Shown piece by piece: positions 1 to 7,024 of a stretch of 48,485 bases of DNA (the stretch's first letter is position 1; the number at the start of each line of letters is the position of its first letter). This DNA comes from Opitutus sp. GAS368 (GTDB lineage Bacteria; Verrucomicrobiota; Verrucomicrobiia; Opitutales; Opitutaceae), in NCBI GenBank assembly GCA_945869845.1, contig CAMBRG010000009.1:1-48485 (forward strand), read 5' to 3'. Under the pieces are notes generated by a model. That model was not told the origin of the DNA and made no database searches. It saw only the letters and a program-made list of their open reading frames with translations. The position numbers and the translations under genes are program-made.

Positions 1-371
1 GTATCGACCGCGGGGTCGCGCTTGATCAGGCGATAGTTGATGGAGACGACGGAGATGCCCGCCTTGAGCAGAGCGTCGACATCAGCGAACTTCTCGGCGC
101 GCTCCTTGCTGCCGCCGACCCAGCCGCCGCCGTGAATGATAAAGACGAGCGGGGTCGGTGTGGCTGATTCGGCTTTCCAGAAGTCGAGCACTTGGCGTTC
201 GTGGTCGCCGTAGCGCACGTTCGCCGCGGTAGGCTTGGGCAAGTTGGCTGAATAGGCGTCGCCCACGGGTGCGGTGGCCTTGGCCTTCTTGGTTGGAGAT
301 TTGGGCTTGGGAGCGTCTTGGGCGCCGAGCGAGACGGCGCAGGCGAGGGCGAGGATAGTGAGAAAGCGCAT
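1..371 (-). CDS. Secreted alpha/beta-hydrolase (esterase/lipase type), 3' end cut by window
   Basis: Reading leftwards from an ATG at 371, the frame stays open to the window edge, so only about 123 N-terminal residues are visible. It begins with a signal peptide (MRFLTILALACAVSLGAQ) and a Lys/Pro-rich spacer. The fold start follows: 'YGDHERQVLDFW', then the oxyanion motif 'FIIHGGGWVGGSK' and 'SVVSINYRL'. HGGGW is typical of the acetyl-esterase / carboxylesterase group of alpha/beta hydrolases. The nucleophile Ser, Asp and His lie beyond the window. The start is 15 bp after the stop of the broken sulfatase, so the two probably shared a transcript. A role in removing acyl groups from polysaccharide is inferred from the surrounding TBDR and sulfatases; the exact substrate is unknown. 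Confidence 0.85.
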   Translation of the reverse strand, partial: MRFLTILALACAVSLGAQDAPKPKSPTKKAKATAPVGDAYSANLPKPTAANVRYGDHERQVLDFWKAESATPTPLVFIIHGGGWVGGSKERAEKFADVDALLKAGISVVSINYRLIKRDPAVD

Positions 372-386
372 GGACTTGGATTGGTC

Positions 387-845
387 TTAGTTGCCGGCCT
401 TGACGAACTCTTCTTTCGAGCGGCGTCCGTCCTTATCCGGATCGAAGCGGACGAAGCGGGCCGGGGCATCGGCTTTATCGGCAATGTGCGGAATGAACTC
501 CTCCTTGCTCAGGAAGCCGTCCGTATCCTTGCCCCGTGACCCGAAGACCTTCGAACGGTCGAGGGTAGATTTGGACTTCGTTGCGGTCTTCGGCCCTGCT
601 TTGATTGCGCCAGCGACGAACTGGTCGCTGGCCGGGCTGGCGGGCAGGGTCTTCGCCCAAGCGCGGGCCTTGGCGGGGAGTTCTTTACTGATAGGGGACA
701 GGATTGTCAGGGGGATAGGGTCCGGAAGGGGTTAAAGCCGAGGCCGTCGGCGAGGATGACAACGATGTTGGGGCGGGCAGGCGTCGGCGCGTCGGCGCAG
801 CGGCGGAGACGGCTGCTCAGGCCACGAAGGCGGCGGCATAGATGG
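387..845 (-). pseudogene. Broken sulfatase: N-terminal stub joined to C-terminal EF-hand tail
   Basis: Two pieces of one sulfatase-like gene remain in different frames. The upstream piece (about 731-845) encodes a sulfatase N-terminus, 'PARPNIVVILADGLGFN', preceded by what looks like a frameshifted, stop-containing signal peptide. The downstream piece (387-about 690) encodes 'ELPARAKAWAKTLPASP', a Lys/Thr-rich linker and two EF-hand loops ('GKDTDGFLSKEEF', 'DPDKDGRRSKEEF') before a TAA. The catalytic core with the CxPxR motif, expected to be roughly 350-400 residues, is missing. The junction at 687-733 holds a short repeat that occurs again at 3951-3995. Sulfatases with C-terminal EF-hands are known in Planctomycetes and Verrucomicrobia. 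The EF-hand part could still be read as a small protein, but it has no convincing start codon. Confidence 0.7.
687..724. repeat. Two-box short repeat, copy 1 (box A then box B)
   Basis: Box A (ACTGATAGGGGAC, 687-699) is followed after 3 bp by a 22-bp box B (703-724, starting ATTGTCAGGGGG and ending GGGTCCG). Both boxes recur at 3951-3995 in the opposite order; box A is identical and box B matches at 20 of 22 positions. The copy sits exactly where the sulfatase reading frame breaks. Confidence 0.65.
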
Positions 846-870
846 GCAAGATTTTTATATCGTGGCGGGA

Positions 871-3687
871 TCAGAACGTGAAGCGCGCGCTGAACGCATA
901 ATTCGTCGGCGGGTTGACGGCGGCGCGGAAGAGTTGGCCGTCGGGGTCGCGACGGACGAGGGTGTAGTCTTTTTGCTGGAGGAGATTGGTGGCGTTGAAT
1001 TGGAAATCGACGCCGGCGCGGCCGAGCCATTGGGGCAGGCGCGTGCGGTAGCCGAGGAGCGCGTCGGCTTCACGGCGAACTTTGGCCTTGAAGAGCGAGC
1101 CCGCGGTGCTTCGGCCGATCACGGGCGCGCTTCCGTAGCTGAGGCCGCCACCGATGAAAGCCCCCTTGAGCCGGCCGGTGGTGAAATCGTAACGCGTGAA
1201 GGCGCGCGCCTCGAGCTCGCGGTGGCCAATGGTACCGGTGTTTTCCACGGCGGTGGTGGCGGCGAGCCAGTTCTGATAGTTGATGATCTCCTGAGCGACG
1301 GAGACGCCAGCGGTGGTCTGGAGATTCTGCGCCGCGGGATTCTGCCATAGCGGGACGACGCGGGCGGCGGCGGCGCGGCTGCGCTTGAGCATATTGGTCT
1401 GGACGGACGCGGTTTTCGAAACGTTGACGATCACGCGCCAGGCGGGAGTGACATTGCCGGTGAAACTGAGCTCGTAGCCGTCGGTCGCAAGATCGACCAA
1501 GTCGAACGCGCCGCCGACGAAACGTGGGACGTTGGCGGGGTTGACGAGACCCGTGGCGAGCTGGGCGTCCATGATACGATCGTTGCGCTCGGAGACGTTG
1601 CCCGCGGCAAACGCGGCTGCTTGATCGACGGACGTGGTGCTGAACCACCCGGCGCGGAGAAAAGCGCGGCCGCCGAAGAGCGATACCATGACACCGGCGT
1701 CGCGGCCCTGGCCGGAATTCAGCGGGAAGGGCGAGTCGTCGGGGATAAGTGTTTGGGTGGTGCCGGGTGGCTGGGCGTTCTCGGAATAGTTGTAGTAGGC
1801 GGAGAGCCACTTGGTGGCCTTGGCGACAACGCCGAAGCTGCGGCGCTCGAAATCGTAGGGCTGCGCAGATGGGGCGGCGCCGAGGAAGCGCAGTTCGCCG
1901 AACGAATCGGGGCGGGCGGCAACCTGCGTGTTGGGGCTGTTAGTCGGGCGCGCGTAGTTGATCACCTCGGTGTAGCGCCAGCCGGCGGTGGTGATGAGGC
2001 GGTCGTTGAAGAAGTAGCTCTGGAGCGCGAGCAGGCGGGTGTCGCCGTGGCCCCACTGGTCGTTGCGCTCGTTGTAGGCCCACGCCGTGGTGAACGTCCG
2101 CGCCGGTGCGTTGGGATCGACGACGGCGGTGAAGGTGCGCGGCACGCGGCGGAAATCGGGCGCGGCGAACTGGGAGCTGTCGGCGGGGTTGGTGATGTAG
2201 CGGCGGGTCCAGAGCTGGTTGGCGGCGTTCTGCGGCTGGGCGTTGAACGGCGAGCCGTCGGCCACGAGGAAGGCGACGTGGCGCGGGTTGCCAGAACTGT
2301 CGCGACTCGCGAGGGCGGAGAGGTTGTGCCGTCCGAATTTCCCGAGATCGAGCTGGTAGGAAGTGGTAAGCCGGAAGCGCTCGCCGCTGTCGCGCGCGCG
2401 CCGAAGAATCCAGCGCGTATCCGAATAGTAGAGACCAGCGTAGGGATTGGCGGCGCCGTCGCGGAAGGTGTTGCCGGGCTCGCCGAGGAGGCGATACACG
2501 TCGTGCGTGGTGTCGTAGACATCGTGGTCGCGCAGATCGTTCACGGCGGCGAACTCGACGAAGAAGTCTTTGAACGGCTCGGCTTCGACCACGGCGCCGA
2601 CGAGCTTTTGTTTGTATTCACTGGTGCCGCCCGGGCCGGAGAAACTCGCGGTTTGCGGAAACGGCGCCCGCGGCTCGAACGCCGCCCAGTCGCCAGGGAG
2701 GACGACGGAGTTGACGCGGTTGGCGGCGGGTTGGCTGAAGACGGTCTGCGAGAAATTGCGGACGGTATCGTCGTTGCCAATGAACGTGAGGCGCGTGGTG
2801 GCGGCGCGTTTGCCGATGCCGAGCGGGGTGTTGGCGGCGGCGAGGCCATTGACGATCGATGAACCGCTCGTGCGCCAGAGCGAGACGCTGTCGAACGGGG
2901 CGTAAAGGCGCGTGAGCGAGTTCTTCACGTGGCCGTATTCGACCTCGGCACGGACCGTGAGTTTGTCCCAGGGGCGCCAGGTGCCGGTGAGGTGGAGGCG
3001 CCGGCCCTCGGCAAATGAGTCTTCCTGCCAGCCGTCCGTGTCGTGGTGAAGCAAGTTGACGCGCAGGGCCGCGCGGGCGCCGAGGCGGTGGTTGTGATCG
3101 AGGGTCGCGCGGCGGAGGCCGACGTTGTCGGTGGTGAGACCGATCTGCGTGAAGGTGCGTTGCACGCGTGCAGTTTTTGTAGAGGTATTCAGGATACCGC
3201 CGGCGCCGCCGAGGCCGAAGAGAATGGCGTTGGGGCCGCGGGCTTCCTCGAAGCGCTCGGCGTTGTAGGTATCGGGAATAATCGAACTGCCGAAATAATT
3301 GCGCGAGCGCGACGCCTGCTGACCGCGGATGCGGAACTGAAAGCCGCCGGTGTCCATCGCGATGCCCTGCGCGGCGGCCGTTTGGTCGGTGCGCTCAGGC
3401 ACGGCGGCGGAGGAGTAGCGCATGAGATCCGCCTCGTTGAAGGCGTTGAGGTCGGCCATGAACTCGGGCGTGAAGACCGAGATGGCATTGGGCACGTCGG
3501 CGAGGTTTGTGCGCAGGCGCGAGCCGGCGAGGGTGTCGTTGGCGAGGTAGCCGACGTCCTTGTTTGTCGAGACGGAGAAAGGCGTGAGCACGATGGGGTC
3601 GCCGTTGGGTGTGGCCGGAGCGGGGGCACTCGCGGCGTGGGTTTGGAGAGCGGGGATGGCGAGTGTGAGTAGGGCAATGAGGCGCAT
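871..3687 (-). CDS. TonB-dependent receptor (SusC-like, SusD-less)
   Basis: This 938-residue outer-membrane receptor would import a glycan fragment using TonB energy. I place the start at the ATG at 3687, because it opens a clean signal peptide (MRLIALLTLAIPALQTHA); the frame is open 83 codons further upstream but that part looks non-coding. The N-terminal segment has 'IVLTPFSVSTNKDVGYLAN', then 'LAGSRLRTNLADVPNAISV', the plug signature of Opitutaceae-type TBDRs. The plug continues with 'FRIRGQQASRSRNYFG' and 'RFEEARGPNAILFGLGGAGG'. The C-terminus ends in aromatic beta-barrel residues (YAFSARFTF). It lies upstream of the broken sulfatase and the esterase and may form an operon with them. Substrate is not determinable; no SusD-like lipoprotein is adjacent. 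Confidence 0.93.
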   Translation of the reverse strand: MRLIALLTLAIPALQTHAASAPAPATPNGDPIVLTPFSVSTNKDVGYLANDTLAGSRLRTNLADVPNAISVFTPEFMADLNAFNEADLMRYSSAAVPERTDQTAAAQGIAMDTGGFQFRIRGQQASRSRNYFGSSIIPDTYNAERFEEARGPNAILFGLGGAGGILNTSTKTARVQRTFTQIGLTTDNVGLRRATLDHNHRLGARAALRVNLLHHDTDGWQEDSFAEGRRLHLTGTWRPWDKLTVRAEVEYGHVKNSLTRLYAPFDSVSLWRTSGSSIVNGLAAANTPLGIGKRAATTRLTFIGNDDTVRNFSQTVFSQPAANRVNSVVLPGDWAAFEPRAPFPQTASFSGPGGTSEYKQKLVGAVVEAEPFKDFFVEFAAVNDLRDHDVYDTTHDVYRLLGEPGNTFRDGAANPYAGLYYSDTRWILRRARDSGERFRLTTSYQLDLGKFGRHNLSALASRDSSGNPRHVAFLVADGSPFNAQPQNAANQLWTRRYITNPADSSQFAAPDFRRVPRTFTAVVDPNAPARTFTTAWAYNERNDQWGHGDTRLLALQSYFFNDRLITTAGWRYTEVINYARPTNSPNTQVAARPDSFGELRFLGAAPSAQPYDFERRSFGVVAKATKWLSAYYNYSENAQPPGTTQTLIPDDSPFPLNSGQGRDAGVMVSLFGGRAFLRAGWFSTTSVDQAAAFAAGNVSERNDRIMDAQLATGLVNPANVPRFVGGAFDLVDLATDGYELSFTGNVTPAWRVIVNVSKTASVQTNMLKRSRAAAARVVPLWQNPAAQNLQTTAGVSVAQEIINYQNWLAATTAVENTGTIGHRELEARAFTRYDFTTGRLKGAFIGGGLSYGSAPVIGRSTAGSLFKAKVRREADALLGYRTRLPQWLGRAGVDFQFNATNLLQQKDYTLVRRDPDGQLFRAAVNPPTNYAFSARFTF

Positions 3688-3825
3688 GGGGAGCAGGGAT
3701 GAGGGTGGGTAAGTGCCCAGTGCCTCAAGGGCGGGGCGAGAAGAATCTTGTGAGCCTGTGAGCGGCTCAACAAGTACGGGCCGCATACATTGAGCTGACG
3801 ATTTTCCACATCGGCGGTCCCGGCT

Positions 3826-3840
3826 CGCACGCGTCGTGCG
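3826..3840. promoter_or_regulatory. 15-bp perfect palindrome upstream of a TBDR gene
   Basis: CGCACG-CGT-CGTGCG forms 6-bp arms around a 3-bp centre, about 140 bp upstream of the TBDR start at 3687. It overlaps a second palindrome (CGTCG-TG-CGACG). A regulator binding site is possible, but a chance GC palindrome cannot be excluded. Confidence 0.25.
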
Positions 3841-3950
3841 ACGATGGACTTGGGGCGGATAGAAAATTCGGTGAAAGGGAAAAGTGAAAGACGCAGAATA
3901 AACGATTGGCGAGGACCTGCGGAAATCGTATATCACTTATTGGGGTCTGG

Positions 3951-3995
3951 ATTTTCAGGGGGATTGGGTCCGCGAGGGTTGTACTGATAGGGGAC
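3951..3995. repeat. Two-box short repeat, copy 2 (box B then box A)
   Basis: Box B (3951-3972, 20/22 identical to 703-724) is followed after 10 bp by box A (3983-3995, identical to 687-699). It lies in the roughly 420-bp non-coding gap between the TBDR start (3687) and the sialidase-like stop (4106). The different box order suggests a repeated A-B unit trimmed differently at the two sites. Confidence 0.65.
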
Positions 3996-4105
3996 TTTAA
4001 CTTAGCGCCTTTCCAACCTGAACCTTTTTTAGCTCTAAGCAAGATGCGCCAAAAACCAGCAAAATCCGGCTCCCTCTTTGTGTCGGCTCCGGCTTGAGCG
4101 CAACC

Positions 4106-5500
4106 CTAGTCGATCGGAATCCGGTAGACGAACGCATCCGACGTCCAATCACGCGACTCAGCCTGCGAATGTTGAAACAGACGACTCATATGCAGCACGA
4201 TCTCACCGCTGCTCCGGTCCTCCACGGCCGAAAAATTCGATAGCGCCAGGTCGGGGCTGTCACCGAGCTGACGATCGTCGACCATCCGCACCGACTCCTG
4301 CCGCAGTAAACCGGTTCTTCGATCAACTTCACCCACCACAAACGGGTATCGCGGCCGATTGCCGACGGGATTTTCCGGCGTCAGATTGCCGAGCCAGAAG
4401 ATCCGGCCGGTGGAATGCATGACGAGTTGTGAGCAGGAGGCCGGCGAAAAAAAACTCGCGCCACCCACATAAGTCCAGGGAACAGGCTTGGTCCAGGTTC
4501 GGCCGCGGTCGCTCGAATACGCGGCCCAGCGTCGTCCGGGAAGCTCCGGCTTCTTGTCGTTCGATCCGCGCAAGACCATCAGCAAACGTCCGTCCTCCAG
4601 TTGCGCCAGCGTGGGTTCATCCATGCCGCGGGTTGAGAGCTTCGGATCGGCTTTCACCAATTGGGAAAGCTCCCATTCCAGATGCCGCCCATCTGCCGCC
4701 CAACGCCCATGCAGCACCGCAGCATCCGTGTAGGTGTAACCACCGCCCGGATTGTAATAGTTTCCGTCCGGTCCTGCGGGCGTGATGATGACCGGCAGCA
4801 GAAGGGTCCCGTCCGCCAAAAACAGCGGCACTGAAGCCGTGTCTCCAATCATGAAGCAGGTTTGGCCGGTCTTGACGCCCGGCAAGGGATGGCTGGGGGA
4901 AAACTCCGCGCCGCGATGAATGATTTGCTCGTCGAGATACCACGTCAGCCCGCCATCCGTGGAAGCGCTGTAGAATACCACCCACTGTCGCATCCCCTCC
5001 AGCGGTTCGTCCGTGGGCAGCACTCCTTCAATTCGGAACCGAAGAAACCGGCCGGTGTGCGGATCCAAGCAGGCGCCGCGCAACATCCGGCGCAACTTGC
5101 CCTGCGGTCGAATTTCCTCGGTGCGAACTTCTCCACCCGCCGTCCAAGTTTGGCCGTTGTCTTGAGAATAGCGGAAAAACGCGACATCACTCGTATCGGA
5201 ACGCGACATCAATTGGTGCATCGAGATGAGATCGAGACCGCTGGGTCTAGTGTAATAACTGCTCGCGAGCACGGCGACGCCGGGCTTCGGCGATTTCAAG
5301 AACACTTCGCGTCGGATTTCCCCCGCCGCGGCCGCCGGCGACGCCAACCACCAGAAAGCCAGCATCAGCCCACCGCCGCCCCGCAGGAGCTGCCGGACAG
5401 ACGAGAAAGGTAGCGACGGAGCGGCCGACAGCGTGGCGCGGTAGATCTTAGCAAAGTCGCGTCCAGCCGGTGGAGGCGCGGGCGGGGTGGAGTCAGGCAT
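4106..5500 (-). CDS. BNR-repeat sialidase/neuraminidase-like exported protein
   Basis: The protein has 464 residues from the ATG at 5500; a GTG at 5563 would add 21 residues. A hydrophobic stretch ending 'LMLAFWWLASPAAAAGE' looks like a signal peptide with a long polar N-terminus. The body carries Asp-box (BNR) motifs S/T-x-D-x-G-x-T-W: 'SQDNGQTW', 'STDGGLTWY' and 'SSDRGRTWT', plus 'DEPTLAQLEDGRLLMVLRG'. This matches the six-bladed exo-sialidase (GH33-like) propeller family. Related propellers in polysaccharide loci can act on other sugars, so sialic acid specificity is not assured. It sits 419 bp upstream of the TBDR gene on the same strand and downstream of the VapBC pair. Confidence 0.85.
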   Translation of the reverse strand: MPDSTPPAPPPAGRDFAKIYRATLSAAPSLPFSSVRQLLRGGGGLMLAFWWLASPAAAAGEIRREVFLKSPKPGVAVLASSYYTRPSGLDLISMHQLMSRSDTSDVAFFRYSQDNGQTWTAGGEVRTEEIRPQGKLRRMLRGACLDPHTGRFLRFRIEGVLPTDEPLEGMRQWVVFYSASTDGGLTWYLDEQIIHRGAEFSPSHPLPGVKTGQTCFMIGDTASVPLFLADGTLLLPVIITPAGPDGNYYNPGGGYTYTDAAVLHGRWAADGRHLEWELSQLVKADPKLSTRGMDEPTLAQLEDGRLLMVLRGSNDKKPELPGRRWAAYSSDRGRTWTKPVPWTYVGGASFFSPASCSQLVMHSTGRIFWLGNLTPENPVGNRPRYPFVVGEVDRRTGLLRQESVRMVDDRQLGDSPDLALSNFSAVEDRSSGEIVLHMSRLFQHSQAESRDWTSDAFVYRIPID

Positions 5501-5651
5501 GACGGCGGTGGGCTTGGGCGGAGGTGCGATCCGAGGGAGCGTTTGGGTGGAAGATGAGTTCACCGGTAGCCTTCACGACAAAAGAGTGGCCCGAACCCGC
5601 CATCGGGACGACGATTATTTTGAAGGGCGGGTTATGGCCGCGAATGGCCAT
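5493..5651 (-). CDS. Possible 52-residue small ORF overlapping the sialidase-like start
   Basis: An ATG at 5651 opens a 52-codon frame (begins MAIRGHNPPFKIIVVPMAG) whose TGA at 5493-5495 lies just inside the sialidase-like gene, overlapping its ATG at 5500-5498. The arrangement would allow translational coupling. The composition is protein-like (hydrophobic 'FKIIVVPMAG' followed by 'GHSFVVKATGELIFH'), but no family is recognised and there is no clear ribosome binding site. It may instead be the remnant of a decayed gene or chance. Confidence 0.25.
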   Translation of the reverse strand: MAIRGHNPPFKIIVVPMAGSGHSFVVKATGELIFHPNAPSDRTSAQAHRRHA

Positions 5652-5729
5652 GTAGAAGCCGGGATGGAGAAAGGGGAGGCAGCTGATAGAAATACGGACC
5701 TCACGAAGATATCGGAACGGAAGTTGGCC

Positions 5730-5756
5730 CGCGAATTACGCGAATAGGCGCGAATT
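5730..5756. repeat. Short GCGAAT tandem motif (three copies)
   Basis: Three GCGAAT units recur every 9-10 bp at 5731, 5740 and 5750 in the gap between the sialidase-like gene and vapC. Similar GCGAAT/CGCTAAT clusters lie at 8553-8579, 12905-12935 and 13025-13054, all intergenic, so this looks like a dispersed non-coding repeat family. The rest of the 5652-5858 gap shows nothing recognisable. Confidence 0.45.
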
Positions 5757-5858
5757 CGGAATAATTCGGTCTTTTGCAGAGAGCCGAAAGCAAGCGACGA
5801 GGGAGAGAGAGCAGAAACTCGGTCGATTCAAGGGTTCTGCCCGTTGCCGCCGCGCGGT

Positions 5859-6290
5859 TCAGGCGATGAGCGGATTCTCCCAACTTACCCCGGCGAGGCG
5901 GGCGAAGTCGGTGTCGGCGCTGTGGACGATGGCGCCGTATTCCAAGGCGAGGGCGGCGATTTGGGCGTCGGTGACGAGGTTGCCGCCGGTGCCGGCTTTG
6001 GTGAGGAGGCGGCAGACCGCTTCTATGTGGCTTGGGCCGGCGACAAGGAGGCGGACGTTGGGGCGAGCCAGCCAAGAGGTGATGTGTTGGCCGGCTTCGC
6101 GGACGGTCAGCGGGTTTTCGAAGACTTTGCCGTGGGTGGACAGGCGAAGGAACGCGAAGACGACGACGGGGCAGAGCCCGATGGGTTCGATGTCGGAGAG
6201 CAAAGCGGACCACCAGCGCGCTGATTTCCGGTGAAAGGGGCTCTCGGAGTCGTAGGCGTAGAGAATGAGATTGGCGTCTGGGATGATCAT
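5859..6290 (-). CDS. vapC: VapC-like PIN-domain toxin ribonuclease
   Basis: A 143-residue PIN-domain protein, the toxin of a type II toxin-antitoxin system; PIN toxins cleave specific tRNA or rRNA in the cytoplasm. It begins 'MIIPDANLILYAYDSESPFH', with the first metal-binding Asp at D5. Further acidic residues lie at D108 ('VTDAQIAALA') and D126/D128 ('HSADTDFARL'). The Glu often found near residue 45 ('AEFLR') reads 'AFLRL' here, as in a subgroup of VapC proteins. Its start overlaps the antitoxin stop by 4 bp (ATGA), so the two genes are translationally coupled. The pair sits between a truncated TBDR and glycan genes, as expected for a mobile or stabilising cassette. Confidence 0.9.
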   Translation of the reverse strand: MIIPDANLILYAYDSESPFHRKSARWWSALLSDIEPIGLCPVVVFAFLRLSTHGKVFENPLTVREAGQHITSWLARPNVRLLVAGPSHIEAVCRLLTKAGTGGNLVTDAQIAALALEYGAIVHSADTDFARLAGVSWENPLIA

Positions 6291-6568
6291 TTCTTCAGCG
6301 CCTTGAGGAGCTTGCGGGTCGTCGCGGCGAAGGCCTCGGCTTCGAGGTCATCGGCGAAGTCGTGCAGCCGTGACGGGTCCACGCCGGCGCGCAGGCCCAT
6401 GGGCCGGGCCTTTACCACGAAGCGCTCGGCGGCGACGGCGGGGGCGAGGTGCGCAAGACCGCGGCGGAGGCCGTCGTTAAGCGCCTCTTTGAAGTTCTGC
6501 TGGGAGCCGTGGGTCGCGTGACGGAGCAGTTGCTCTACATCGGGATCGAGGGTGACGGTGGTGCGCAT
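6287..6568 (-). CDS. vapB: VapB-like ribbon-helix-helix antitoxin (DUF2191-like)
   Basis: A 93-residue cognate antitoxin of the adjacent PIN toxin. I choose the ATG at 6568 because it starts directly with the ribbon-helix-helix motif 'MRTTVTLDPDVEQLLRHAT'; the frame has another Met 6 codons earlier. The N-terminal half should bind DNA as a dimer and autorepress the operon. The C-terminal half ('FADDLEAEAFAATTRKLLKALKK') should wrap the toxin. It precedes vapC with a 4-bp overlap. A 73-bp gap separates it from the truncated TBDR and must hold the promoter and operator. Confidence 0.85.
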   Translation of the reverse strand: MRTTVTLDPDVEQLLRHATHGSQQNFKEALNDGLRRGLAHLAPAVAAERFVVKARPMGLRAGVDPSRLHDFADDLEAEAFAATTRKLLKALKK

Positions 6569-6641
6569 TTGAGCATCATGATGCTCCATTTTTTGGCGTG
6601 TCAAGATGCGCACCGTAGAGACCGGGTGATGACCCTCTGCC

Positions 6642-6962
6642 TCAGGTGGAGGCGAAGAGTCCGTCGAGCACGCCCGGCGTGTCCTTCAGCGCCGAATTGA
6701 GGTGCGAGCCGGCGAGGGTGTTTTGGGCACGGTGGCCTTGGTCGTCGTCGGAGGTGACGGTAAAGGGACTGAGTTCGACGGGTTTTTCTTCCACCGACGC
6801 GGAGGTGACGGCGGTGTTAGGCTGCGCGTTCGCCGGGGCGACGGCGGGAGTCGGCGTCGAGGCCGAGGCGGGAGCGGTCTGAGCCGACAGCGTCGAGGCG
6901 GCGGCGATCAGGCCGAGGAGAAGACGGGCGTGAGGTAGGCGGTAAGCGGAATGTGGTTTCAT
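6642..6962 (-). pseudogene. N-terminal stump of a TonB-dependent receptor
   Basis: Only 106 residues remain: a signal peptide (ending 'ASTLSAQTAPAS'), an Ala/Pro/Thr-rich spacer, then the TBDR N-terminal signature 'VELSPFTVTSDDDQGHRAQ' and 'NTLAGSHLNSALKDTPGV'. Homology stops abruptly there and the frame ends after 'LDGLFAST', with no plug or barrel. Full-length relatives in this window are about 940-1080 residues. The stump starts 62 bp after the sugar symporter and ends 73 bp before vapB, so the toxin-antitoxin cassette lies where the rest of the receptor would have been. It could still be expressed as a short secreted peptide, but loss of function is the simplest reading. Confidence 0.8.
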
Positions 6963-7024
6963 GGGTTTTGGTGAAGGTAAAATGTCGGAGGTCAGGTGGA
7001 GAACTTCGGAATTGAATAGTGATT

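Noticed and set aside
3688..3936. Upstream extension of the TBDR at 871
   Set aside because: The added residues have no receptor features, whereas the ATG at 3687 gives an immediate signal peptide.
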